Shown: positions 21,994 to 32,340 of the stretch, piece after piece
Layout of the letters: each line of letters begins with the position of its first letter
How positions within the stretch are numbered: the first letter of the stretch is position 1
NCBI GenBank assembly: GCA_900323505.1
Contig: OOIN01000002.1
Coordinates: 1,178,001-1,242,000 of the forward strand
Direction: 5' to 3'
DNA length: 64,000 nt
DNA from: Ustilago trichophora
Taxonomy: Eukaryota > Basidiomycota > Ustilaginomycetes > Ustilaginales > Ustilaginaceae
Made by a program: the position numbers and the translations under genes
Notes under the pieces: generated by a model
The model's database searches: none
What the model was told of the DNA's origin: nothing
The model's input: only the letters and a program-made list of their open reading frames with translations

Positions 21994-23377
21994 CGTGGCT
22001 GTTGTTGCTGGATATGAGGAACCGTGGTTATCCCGGAGAGGTCGTACAAGTCAGCTGGTAGGGCGAGTATAAGTAGAAAGCCTTTGGCATAGAGAGGTAG
22101 CGTGGGATGTAGAAAGAGCTCAAGATATCTAGAGACTTTTGGTGGTGGGCGCTTCGGGTCGTTTCGAAGGCGGCTGCTGTGGTTCGACCAGGAGAAGAGG
22201 CTTGGCTTCTGTACCTGATTCTCGTCTAGCACATGGCCTTCGGTTTGAAGGGACGCGGCGGAAAGCGTGAAGTACTGCCTTTACGGATGGCTTTGCAATG
22301 CGAGCAACATGGAGCAGAGAACAATGCAACTCCTGAAGGAAAGGCGATCAAAGCACAGCAGCTCCTTCGATAGATTGCATGTCCCACCACAGCGGTCGAG
22401 ATTGGACAGGTGGCGGGTGGAACTCGAAGAAAAGGCTCCGAGGCCAACACTGCACTCGCTTCTGCGAGAAGAAAGAAGAACCCGAAAAAAAACGCGCCGA
22501 GCAAAGACCCAGCCTGCCCATTCAGGCACCGTTCGTCGATCCAGTCCTGCTTGGCGTTCTCGATGCGGTCAACTCTTACCTTTCCACTGCTACAAATCTC
22601 GTGTGACATTTCAATCCCAATCCCATCTTGGACCTGATGAGATGGAGTCCAGAGCATTTCGCAAGCGGGACCAGAGATTAAAGATGAAGAAGGCATGACA
22701 GTCCGGAGCTATTCCGAAGTCGAATTCGGTAGGGCTGATCGAACCTGTCACGAGTCTAATTCTGCCAAGAATACGAATTCCACCCACCGAAGGTGAGCTG
22801 AAAGGGAAATGCGACTGAAAAGCATCCGAGCCGCTTCACGCGCCATCAATCCCGGATGCTTTCTGTTCTTGACGAGACAACAAATCGGTCTCGTCACCAA
22901 GTCATCTCAAAATCGATTTGCCCGATCCGCTTCTCACCCCACATACTCACGAGGCCTGCGGTGGGCGTCACGCATTTTGCCGGATGACAGTGAGCTCTCA
23001 TATGACAATGCTGGTTGGACTCGGAAATCTCTTTATGCATCGGGAAGAGATCGGCCAACTCAAAAAGTCGCAGGCGTCGATTGGCTCAGGTGACTACGAG
23101 CTGCTGTCGACTTCGCTCTGTTCATCCGATGTGGTGTTGTTCAAGTCAGCGACACTAAAGGACAGCAAGCAATTGCTTTTAAGACCATTTCGGTTTTGTC
23201 TCAGCACCATCTCAGGAACGGTCTCGCTCATCACTGATCATCAAATCGCGCTACCAATCCCAGCCTAGCCCATGTGAAAACAGAACGGTCAATTGCTCGC
23301 TATTGCATGCATAGAACAACGAAACAATATGCAAAGGATCAGAGGCTCGTCGATATATCTCTATGCAACACACAAGT
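21994..23377. other. Intergenic, ferric reductase upstream region
   Basis: Several short open frames occur on both strands (for example around 22226-22698), but they are Ser/Arg-rich, lack domains and overlap each other. No gene is supported. The part next to 21994 is the promoter side of the ferric reductase gene. Confidence 0.55.
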
Positions 23378-24717
23378 TTAGTCGAGAACGTGGTACTTTT
23401 GCTTCTTGAGACGAGCACCACCAGTCTCGAGCGGCTGCTCGAACCTTGTCGTAGGTCGGTATCTCCTCAGGTATACGGCGGCGGTCTCTTCGAGTGTGTC
23501 GGGGGTCATGGCAAGGTCTGCCCAGCTCTTGCTGCCAGGCGCATCGGGCTTGTCGTCAATGTATCGTCGCACGACCTCATCGGGCGAAATCATGGGCCAC
23601 CATGCGAGGTCGGCGATCTTGGCAGCAAGCTTGAAGGCAAACTTGGGGGTGTTGAGACCAGGCTTGACCAGCGAAGTGAAGGTGAGCGACTCGACGAGCT
23701 GCAGGAGCTGGGTAAGGTTGTACTCCTTGGGACCGGCGAGCGAGAAGGTGGCACCCATCGAAGTGACATCAGCCTCGAGCATCTTTTCAAGAGCGTGGGC
23801 AACGTCGAGCGAGTGGACGGGGCGCATCTTGGTCTGGCCGTGGTTGACACGCCATGCGTAAGGATAGACGGCCATCTGGTTAAGGAATCGGTCCTCATGG
23901 CCCCACATGGTACCGGGACGCACGATGGTAGCGCCCTCGAAAGCGCGCTTGACCGCTGCCTCACCCTCAGCCTTGGATCGGAGGAAAGCAGATGGCGATT
24001 CGGCGTCAGCGTTGAGGTGTGAGACGTGGATGAATCGGCCAACGCCAGCAGCCTCGGCAACCTGGGCGATGCGCTGGGCACCAGTAACGTGAACGTCGTT
24101 AAAGGTAAAGTTCTTAGTCTCGTAGTGTCGTCCGGTCAAGTTGTAGACAACGTCCGAGTGTCGCACGCACTCCTCGATCTGCTCGTCGTTCCTGATATCC
24201 CACTCCATTGGCACAACCTGTCCGAGGTCTCCCATGACCTTCAAGTGCCTCTTCTCATCCTCATCACGGTAGGGGACAATCACCTGCGAACCCTTCTGGG
24301 CGAGACGGTTGACAACGTATCGTCCGAGGAAACCAGTGCAGCCAAAGACGGTAACAACGTGGCCAGAGACCGAGGATCTGTCAAAGAGAAGAATCGAGAT
24401 CATAAACGTCAGAGTTTGTTGCCAGACAGGCTTTGCGCTTCGGCTAGACTGCTGGAGAAGCAATGGCGGCTGCTGGACACTATTGAATGGCTCGTGCGAT
24501 GGGACCATGCAGACCGAACTAGCCGTGCTCCTCGAACAGGGCGTACTTACCGACCACCGCCGTAAGGACCAGACTTGATGATGGGCTTTCCCGTCTTTCG
24601 GTTGATGGTAAGATCGTGAATGTTGCGAGCTTGAACGACCTGAGCTCCACGAAGAAGCGAGGATCGAGCCTCGGATCGGAAGACCGATGCGGCGCTGGTT
24701 CCGACGAGATGAACCAT
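23378..24717 (-). CDS. NDUFA9: Complex I 39/40-kDa subunit (NDUFA9 homologue), mitochondrial
   Basis: Two exons, 24717-24551 and 24377-23378, encode 388 aa. The intron (24378-24550) has a GTAAGT donor and a TTTGACAG acceptor, and the split Arg codon is restored in frame. The N-terminus (MVHLVGTSAASVFRSEAR...) is Arg/Ser/Ala-rich without acidic clusters at the start, as expected for a mitochondrial targeting peptide. The second exon opens with the Rossmann motif VFGCTGFLGRYVV, and the whole length fits the atypical short-chain dehydrogenase fold of the NDUFA9/NUO-40 accessory subunit, which binds NADPH and is required for assembly or stability of respiratory complex I. The length is near the family norm. 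The gene lies 430 nt downstream of the DNA glycosylase gene on the same strand. Confidence 0.95.
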
Positions 24718-25147
24718 CTTTGCTCCTCTCTGCTCGATGTGAGGTTTGTGTCGAGTAGGGTCAAGAAGGTGTGAATTGCCGCAATCAGAGATGGTGAAGA
24801 TGGCGATGCGGAGTAATGGTGACAGGATCGTGATGAGAAATCGCCAATCCAACAGTGGACACGGTGAGCGACCATTCTCAAGCTGCGAGCTCGCCTTGAA
24901 TTTCGGATTTGAGAAAGCAGTGTGAGGCTCCGAGCGCATGCGATCACAATTTCTCTGCTCTGCTGCTGCCGCTTTTGTTCACACTCCAAAGCATATCCTT
25001 CTCAACACGTGACATTTCCTGATTTCGTGCGAAAAAGAATGAATCAACAATCACTGTCAGATCGGCGAATGTTCTGTTTTGCGTGTCACTTTCTATTGCA
25101 TGGAGCTTCTTCCCGTGGTATGTACAGTAACGAGCCTCATTGGGCAT
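24718..25147. other. Intergenic, NDUFA9 upstream region
   Basis: No gene is seen. A partial copy of the palindromic motif, TGTACAGTA, lies at 25121-25129. Confidence 0.6.
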
Positions 25148-26476
25148 TCAAGTGTCGACAAGAGCCCAAAGGAACATGCAGGCCACCGAGCGATATGGCG
25201 ACCATTTCTGCGCAAGAGCCTTCATCTCATCTGGACTGAGATACTGTCCACCCTTGATCTTGTTACCTTTGACTCGATACTCGAGCACTTTCCGGCAGAG
25301 TCCATGCTCATCCGGGATCAAATGGTCAAACATGTCTTCTGCTTGCTCTAAGCTGAAGCCTGGTTCAAGCTTTGGCATCACTTCCGTCTGGACAAGGAGC
25401 GGAACCTGATCGCCCTTCTCCTCAGTAGGATCCAGCGGCCCCTCTTGCTTCGGGGAGTGTTTGGATGTCTTCATGGCCTTCTTGTCCTCCACCTCTTCTT
25501 CCTCCTCTCCTGGCTTGCGCTTCTTGATGCTGATCTTGGGACCCTGAGCATCACTGAGGAAAAAATTGAGCATACCCTTCTGTACTCCGAGATCTGCACA
25601 CGGAAGGATGTCGGGTTTGCGCATGGCGAACATGAGGATCATCTCGCTCGTCCATCTACCGACCCCCTTGACCTTGCTTAGCTCGGCGACACATGCCTCT
25701 TCGTCGTCTAGCTCCAGGATCTGGCGAATGTCCAGCCGGCCATCCACGAAGCGAGCAGCGAGATCTTTGACGTACTTGATCTTGGCAAATGACAGGCCAG
25801 CTGCACGGAGGTCGGCATCGGGTGTGCGCAGAACCATCAAGGGCGTTGGGAACGGCCACTGCTCACGAGGAAAGCCGACAAAGTCGGGCTTCTCTGGCAT
25901 TGAGTCGGGAAAGAAGAGGCGACAAAACTTGTACAATACAGACCTTGCCGCCAACCAAGAAATCTGCTGACCGAGAATCGATGTAGTGACCGTCTTGAAG
26001 AGATTGAGATCTTTGGTGTTGGAAGTGGAGGCATCCAGCGCCTCCTCGTAGCACCGAACGGGAATCTTCTGGAAGAGACGCTCGAAGCGGTAGTCTACTG
26101 AGCAAAGATGGGTTCTCGCATGTTCAAAATCAAAGGGCAGCGCTGGAAACGGTACCGTAGTCCGTGTCAAGCAGTCCTCCTCGGAAGCATCATGTGGAAT
26201 CACGAAAGGCTCTTCAGGCACTTTGGCCTTCGCTGAGCGTACGGGTTTGGCTACTTCTGGTTTTGCCGAACTGGGAACTGACTCGGTCTCCACTCGTGGC
26301 CGTTTTCTCTGGCTGGTACTGGGTTTGGATGCGGTGAGTTCGCTGTCGGTTGCGGAGCGTTGAAGATTTCTTTTGGCTGGTGCGGAGCGGGTGGCAATGG
26401 ACGCCTTGCTGGAGGGCCGGAAAGAGGCGGCGATCGATCTGGCGGGTGTCGCTGAGCGAGATCTTGTAAGAACCAT
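25148..26476 (-). CDS. MAG1: HhH-GPD DNA-3-methyladenine glycosylase (AlkA/Mag1 type) with lysine-rich insertion
   Basis: A single exon encodes 442 aa from ATG 26476; the longer frame begins at a GTG and is not used. The enzyme removes alkylated purines from DNA as the first step of base-excision repair. Residues 1-90 are basic and Ser-rich, likely a nuclear-targeting tail. The core shows ILGQQIS at about 167-173 and the helix-hairpin-helix KGVGRW at about 270-275. The catalytic Asp is D295 in PCADLGVQKG. The expected end of the domain, KWSPYRSVACMFLWAL, is the last segment of the protein. Between the catalytic helix and this end lies an insertion of about 75-100 residues rich in Lys and Glu, absent from compact family members. 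The gene is divergent from the eIF3e gene. Confidence 0.92.
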   Translation of the reverse strand: MVLTRSRSATPARSIAASFRPSSKASIATRSAPAKRNLQRSATDSELTASKPSTSQRKRPRVETESVPSSAKPEVAKPVRSAKAKVPEEPFVIPHDASEEDCLTRTTVPFPALPFDFEHARTHLCSVDYRFERLFQKIPVRCYEEALDASTSNTKDLNLFKTVTTSILGQQISWLAARSVLYKFCRLFFPDSMPEKPDFVGFPREQWPFPTPLMVLRTPDADLRAAGLSFAKIKYVKDLAARFVDGRLDIRQILELDDEEACVAELSKVKGVGRWTSEMILMFAMRKPDILPCADLGVQKGMLNFFLSDAQGPKISIKKRKPGEEEEEVEDKKAMKTSKHSPKQEGPLDPTEEKGDQVPLLVQTEVMPKLEPGFSLEQAEDMFDHLIPDEHGLCRKVLEYRVKGNKIKGGQYLSPDEMKALAQKWSPYRSVACMFLWALVDT

Positions 26477-27460
26477 CGTTGCAATCTTGCACACGATCCG
26501 TTCAATCTAATGGCTCAAATATGAGAGGTCAGACTCTGGAGAAATCAAGGACGAGAAGGATGTGTGGTCGTATTGAGGTGGCAACTGCGGGGAACTGAAG
26601 TTTAGATTGCCGTTGAAGCCAAAGTGAATCGATGCAGGGTCCGCTTCAAAAACCGCGTCCTTGGAGGAAGTTGCTCATTTCATAACGGCCGAGAGAGGCA
26701 CAAACAGAGACGAAGTGTGCTGGGTTGCTCATCGTTGTGCTGCGGTCTCTCAGGTGCTCTTTCTGCAGTACGTTCCTACATCAACAGCAAGCTGCCTCCT
26801 GCAAAATCCCTCCATGGAGCTTAGCAGACATAAGAAGGCGGTAGACAGATCTGCTGATGCCGCCAAGAGCGAATAGGGTCGATTGCAATTCAAGCTGTGC
26901 GAGGTTGCTGAACAAAGCTGAGATGCAGAAGCATAAGTGAATCGGGTGTTGAGCCCGATAAGTTGCTGCGCATCTGTTTGAAGACGCGAAGCAATTCAAA
27001 GTCCAGGCATGCAAGGTGGCTTCAAATTTTCAAAAAGCTTGCTCAGAGTCTAATACAAAGTTTTGATGCCAACTTAAGAAGAACTTGAATTGAATTGTAT
27101 CCCAAGTCGAAAGAGTTTCATTCAGGGCCTTTCGCGAAGAAAGGGAAAGAGAGGAAGAAAATCAGAAATGGCGCGCTTTGCGCAGAGAATGCTTTCTCTC
27201 TTTCTGTCTTCTGTAGTGAGCGTGTGAGTTGTGTGTTCAAGTTCTTCTCGAAACGCTCGCTGTTCAGTTCTGGTGGTTGGTCACGATTCGCAACGTCACA
27301 GACACTCGTTTCACCACCATCTCGACCATCCTTGGTGTCCATAGCAACTCATCATCGTTGCTTGCAAAGGACCCTATCACATTTGTTATCCACATCCGAC
27401 CCTCCCAGCAACGAATAACCGGTTGCAGTTCAAACGCTCAACCACATCACAGTTGCAATC
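26477..27460. other. Divergent promoter region between DNA glycosylase and eIF3e genes
   Basis: No coding region is supported. The right-hand 200 nt include CT-rich and ACCACATCAC-type leader sequence before the eIF3e ATG. Confidence 0.6.
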
Positions 27461-29080
27461 ATGGCTGAGAAATACGACTTGACCCAGACCCTCTTGCCTT
27501 ACCTCGACAGGCACTTGGGTCTGCCGCTTCTCTCGCACCTTGCAGGATCCGGCATCTTCTCCGAAACTGACATCGCCAAGGCTCAGTATGAGCTTGCTAA
27601 GAACACTTCCATGGTCGACTACGCCCTCCAGCTTCACGATCAGGCTTACCCCAACCAACCTGCCCCTGCCGAGATTGAGAAGCAGCGAGAGACCGCCATC
27701 GCTCTCAACGACAAGCTTGGCTCCGAGGTCGACCACGTTCTCAACGTAATCCAGGACCCCAGTGTTGCTTCGGCTTTGAAGCAGGACAAGACTCAAAACT
27801 TGCAGTGGCTCGAGGAGAAGTACAACCTCACGAGCGAGCAGATCAACGCTCTATACCGATACGGATACTTCCAGTTCAACTGCGGTAACTACGGCGACGC
27901 CTCTTCATACCTCTACCACTTCCGCGTCCTCTCCACCGACCCTGTCCTCACTATGAGCTCCCACTGGGGTAAGCTCGCCAGCGACATCCTCGTCGGCGAG
28001 TGGGAGCAGGCCCTCAGCGAGCTCAAGCTCTTGCGAGAGCAAATCGACTCTTCCGCCGCCCACACCACTGCATCCTACGCTTCCACTTCCAACGGCGCCG
28101 CCGCACAGACTGACGACTTGACTCAGGAAGGCCTCCTGAAGAAGCGCGCATGGTTGCTTCACTGGGCCTTGTTCATCTTCTTCAACCACCCTGCTGGCCG
28201 TGAACAGCTCGTCGAGATGTTCCTTTCGCCCGTCTATCTCAACACCATTCAGACCACTTGCTGGTGGTTGCTCCGATACGTTGTTGCTGCGCTTCTCCTC
28301 TCGCGCCGAACAACGCGCGTTTACATGGTGCAGCAGCCCGCTCCCGCTACCCTGATGGCCTCGGCATCGGGTGTCAACGTGAGCAAGCTCAGCCCCCAGC
28401 AGGCCATCAAGGACATTGTCAACATCATCGACTCCGAGTCGTACCGCCTTGCCGGCACCGACCCCATTGTCGATTTCTTGTCCAAGCTCTTCGTCGACTT
28501 TGACTTTGAGGCGGCACAGGAGCAGCTCGCTCTCGCTGAGCAGGTTGCATCCAAGGACTTCTTCCTTGCCGACTTCAAGGACGAGCTGGTTGAGGCTTGC
28601 CGCGTCGTCATCTCGGAAGCTTACTGCCGCATTCACTCCAAGGTAGACATTGCCGACCTTGTCAAGCGCCTCAACCTCTCCAAGGAGGACGGCGAGAAGT
28701 GGATTGTCAACCTTGTGCGCGTCACTCGTGCCGACGCTAAGATCGACTTCAAGGAGGGCATGGTGTTCATGAACCCGACTCACCCTCCCATCTACCAGAC
28801 CATCATTGAGAAGACTCGAGGCTTCACCTTCCGCACTTCGGCCATGGGCACCGCTATCGACCGCAAGGCACACCCACCTTCGCTCAACAACACACACAAC
28901 CTCAACGGTAACGACAAGCGAGGCGGCGCCGGTGGTCGTGGTGGCCGCGGTGGCCAGCGCAACCAGGGCGGTCAGCGAGGAGACCGCTCGCACGCTCACA
29001 ACAACGAGTCGAAGCGCGAGGGCGAGTCGGCACCCGCCGCAGAGGTACAGCAACCAACGCAACCCGTCGCTGCCAACTAA
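27461..29080 (+). CDS. eIF3e: Translation initiation factor eIF3 subunit e (Int6)
   Basis: A single exon encodes 539 aa from ATG 27461 (MAEKYDLTQTLLPYLDRHLG, the usual N-terminus of the family). The protein is a PCI-domain subunit of the eIF3 complex that helps recruit mRNA to the 40S ribosome. Helical repeats fill residues about 5-300. The PCI domain lies at about 230-430, with its winged-helix end around the segment KVDIADLVKRLNLSKEDGEKW. The C-terminal tail has an RGG-type stretch (GGRGGRGGQRNQGG) and is disordered; human eIF3e is about 445 aa, so the additional length is the tail plus loops. Codon use is strongly biased, consistent with high expression, and produces a long antisense shadow frame. 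Confidence 0.95.
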   Translation: MAEKYDLTQTLLPYLDRHLGLPLLSHLAGSGIFSETDIAKAQYELAKNTSMVDYALQLHDQAYPNQPAPAEIEKQRETAIALNDKLGSEVDHVLNVIQDPSVASALKQDKTQNLQWLEEKYNLTSEQINALYRYGYFQFNCGNYGDASSYLYHFRVLSTDPVLTMSSHWGKLASDILVGEWEQALSELKLLREQIDSSAAHTTASYASTSNGAAAQTDDLTQEGLLKKRAWLLHWALFIFFNHPAGREQLVEMFLSPVYLNTIQTTCWWLLRYVVAALLLSRRTTRVYMVQQPAPATLMASASGVNVSKLSPQQAIKDIVNIIDSESYRLAGTDPIVDFLSKLFVDFDFEAAQEQLALAEQVASKDFFLADFKDELVEACRVVISEAYCRIHSKVDIADLVKRLNLSKEDGEKWIVNLVRVTRADAKIDFKEGMVFMNPTHPPIYQTIIEKTRGFTFRTSAMGTAIDRKAHPPSLNNTHNLNGNDKRGGAGGRGGRGGQRNQGGQRGDRSHAHNNESKREGESAPAAEVQQPTQPVAAN

Positions 29081-30097
29081 GTTGTGGGCGTTCGCATTCA
29101 ATCCATCTCACCCCAAAAAAGCAAGACGGCCATGGCAACAAGGGGGCTCAGCATTGTTTTCAAGTCTCTCTTGTGGCTCCGGTTCTGTTGCCATATCACG
29201 TTCATTGATGACCTCGACCTTTTTGTAAAATATACGGCGCATCATTGACGACATTTCATTGTGCATACTGACCTTTGCTCGAGTGTGCGACCGTATAGCG
29301 TGTATGTGTACCACAGATTCGTTCCTCTGCCGCGGAGAACAAAAGCTGGTAAGAGAAGCAAACGCACGGACGGCAGTGTTGCATCATGGGCTCAGCCTGC
29401 TGATCCGGCGAAGGCACTAGAGAGGAATCATGCTCAGATGATGTTACAGTTTTGCCTTGTCCGCGGATATCAAGCTCTGGATGTATTATGACAGCCAAGA
29501 GAGGTGATGAGCGAGCACGCATATTACACAAAAAGCGCCACATTAAGGCAGAATTCCTTTCAGACACCGGAAGCGGGTGATCCGAAGCAGCATGAAACAC
29601 ACTGGAGCTCGCCTTCTCGGCTGCGCAACGACAAAGGTTCATCCGGCATGTCCTTATCGAACAACGATGACAGATGTGAGCGTATCGCGCGCTACCGCGT
29701 CACGAGATTCAGTGATCTAGTGTACGTATATGGCCGAGCGAAAGAAAGGCAAGATCGCAACCTCGTAAAAAGACGCTATGCAATTGGATACGCGGGTCTC
29801 GACTGTGAAGGTGCCAAGAATTCAGGGTCCTCGTTCCCTGACGCAGCTCTCTACATGTACCACTAGACATGTACGTATCGTCAGATACACCGACCTCGAA
29901 TCATGTCCGACCTTGCCCTCTCCTTTTAACTTGATCCCAAACCATCATCACAAAAGCACCTCCGACCGCAACAAGAGCGTTGCTAGTCCAAGAAACTGAG
30001 CCGGTGCTACAGGTAAAGGTTTGAGGGGAGGTCTTACACCTTACCGCTTCAGCACCTTCTCAGAGAACTTTATCTCTACAGATCGCCTTGCATCAAG
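29081..30097. other. Intergenic between eIF3e and MFS-like genes
   Basis: No gene is supported. The short frames on both strands have no recognisable domain. The last 100 nt form a probable leader for the ATG at 30098. Confidence 0.6.
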
Positions 30098-32101
30098 ATG
30101 ACTCGCCGTTCGAGTGCAGCAGCTCAAGATGAGACAACGCCGCTTCTGTCGTACCACAACAATGACGACGGAGAACGCAGATGGTCACTGTCTCGGCGTC
30201 GCTCGTCCGCCTTTCTCTCGTTCTTGTCCGAGCCCGAGGACAAAGAAGGCCAAGAGTATGTCAACTATCAACGCAAGCGTGCCGGTTATCTCATCGTCTT
30301 CCTTGCCACGGTGTACAACGTCGGCATCGGCATCTACCACTCATTTGCTGTCGAGCTCATACAGACTTTGGCTTGTGCCGAATACTACCACTCGTCCAGC
30401 TCACCAGAGTCACCTTTTCCCACCCTTCCCTCAGCAGGAGATCCAATGGACCTCTGTTCCGTCCCATGGGTTGACAAGCGCACCAGCCAAATCTCGACCT
30501 ACTGCGATGCCTTTGGATCCGTGATGGCCTGCATCGCTTCGCTCCTCCTTGCCAAATGGTTGCTACCTCGCGTCAGTCGAAGGAAGTTGGCCATGGCTTC
30601 GGTATCCGTGACCTTGAGTTTCGGTGTGCTCGTCGCCTGGCTTCCGACACACTCTTCGTTCGATCCCAGCATCCCATCTACTTCAACTCTTCATCCGACC
30701 ACGTCTCTTTACCTTTACGTTCTGCTCAATACCGTTGGTGGCCTGCTGGGTGCACCACAGACCGCCATGCTGCTGCTTTCTCAAGCTACGATGCTTGATG
30801 TGGTTCGAGAAGATGAGAAGACGTCGGGATTGTCACAGGTGTTCGCCAGCTCTACGATTGGCATGGCAATTTCGTCTTTGCTCATCCGGCTCGTGCTGCC
30901 TTACTTCAATCTGAACTTCAGTATCCTATACCACTCGGGACCCTTCTCACCCTTCTGGTTGAGTGTCATCGTGTGGAGCTTCGATCTGCTCCTCGTCTAT
31001 TTCTTGCAGCCCGAGACTCGATCCTTTGCACAGGCAAAGCCAAGATCACGCAGGAGCTCCATCTCGAGCAATGAAAGCTTCGAAACAATCACACCGCCCA
31101 CGCAGACACACGACGCCCAAGCATCTTCACCAGCTTCATCCCCGCCACGCTCCCCAATCGCGGCCACGCTGTACAACATCAAGGAAACCCTTGGCATGTT
31201 TGGCTACCTACTGCCGTATCAGTCCCAACCTGGAGCGAAAAGAGATTACAAACTTCCGCTCATGCTCTGTGCCGTCATCTTCTCCGACAACATCACCATG
31301 ATCTGGGCCAACTTGGTCATATTCTGTTCGACACACCTGCGTTTCGGCCCGCAACAAGTCACCACGCTTCTCGGTGTTCTCGGAGCAACCAAGGGCCTCT
31401 TCGCCCTATTTGCCCTGCCTTGGATCGTCCAGGTTGTGCGCCGTACAGTCAAGAGGAGGATGCGAGAGGTGATGATTACGGCTTCCATAGAGGATCTCAC
31501 GTCGGAGGATCGTGTTGCTAAGCGCGAGGAATCCGCCATCTATACCGACAGGCTGATTGCTATGAGTTCGCTCGCATGCGACGTCTTGGGCTTTATTGCG
31601 ATGGGAGTTGCAGCTTCTCATCTCTCGACTGCAGGCATTTATGGAAGTGAGTATCACGACGCACTTGAGGCAGAAGCCCAAGTTTGGATGGTTGTGAAGA
31701 TGTGTCTAGCGTGACTTGCGGAAACTGACATTTGTTCTCCACTTGATTCCCTGCTCTTTGCTTACCACTGACTTCATTCACACCGCTTTTCCACTTCTCG
31801 ATCCACAGGCCTGTTCCTCCTGATGTTCGCAGCCGGTGCCGTTCCATCAATCCAGGCGTTGAGTGTCGACCTTTTCCTGGCGCAGGATCGTCCAACAGAT
31901 GATCCTGTTGCTGCACGCGACGCCTTCCTGGGCTTCCTCAACCTTCTGGCAACTCTGCTGCAAACGTTTGGACCACTGGTCAACAACTCCATCTACCGCT
32001 GGTCAATTGATCACGCTGTCCCGGCGCTCGTCTTCTTCTGGACCTCGTGTTCATCGTTCGGCGCGCTGACTTTTGTCGCTTCTTCCAGCCTTTTTGCGTG
32101 A
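30098..32101 (+). CDS. MFS-like multi-pass membrane transporter, substrate unknown
   Basis: Two exons, 30098-31646 and 31809-32101, encode 613 aa. The intron has a GTGAGT donor after a phase-1 codon and a CCACAG acceptor; splicing restores a Ser and continues into further membrane segments. The N-terminus has an acidic-TPLLS sequence like dileucine sorting signals of vacuolar or endosomal proteins. About twelve hydrophobic segments are visible, starting with YLIVFLATVYNVGIGIY, and a Ser/Pro-rich central loop lies at about residues 312-365, which matches the two-halves layout of the major facilitator superfamily. The N-terminal half contains GLLGAPQTAMLLLSQ and an ETR end of helix 6. I cannot assign a substrate. 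The gene is convergent with the LtrA-family gene, 239 nt away. Confidence 0.82.
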
Positions 32102-32340
32102 TGACATGCTTCTTCTCAGCAACACCGCCTCTATCACGAGCCCATGCTTCTCAAACACTCGTCGTACCACAAAGCATGCAATCGATATAGATACCATGGT
32201 CCGCCAGTGCATTTCTGTACAATATACGACAATTCTTAGATACGATACAACCGTTTTGCGATTTGAGGGCTTTGCGACAGCCATGAAATGGTTTGCTTGT
32301 GTGAATTGTTGACAAAAGAGATCGGAAAAGATCGTGCGCT

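Noticed and set aside
22028..22032. Single GATAA site upstream of the ferric reductase as an iron-regulatory GATA element
   Set aside because: One five-base site so close to the start codon is expected by chance; paired sites would be needed.
22226..22698. Overlapping frames of 143-156 aa on both strands
   Set aside because: Cys/Ser/Arg-rich composition without a domain, present on both strands over the same bases.
27905..29101. 398-aa antisense frame opposite eIF3e
   Set aside because: It is Leu/Val-rich as expected from the complement of strongly biased codons; the sense strand clearly encodes eIF3e.
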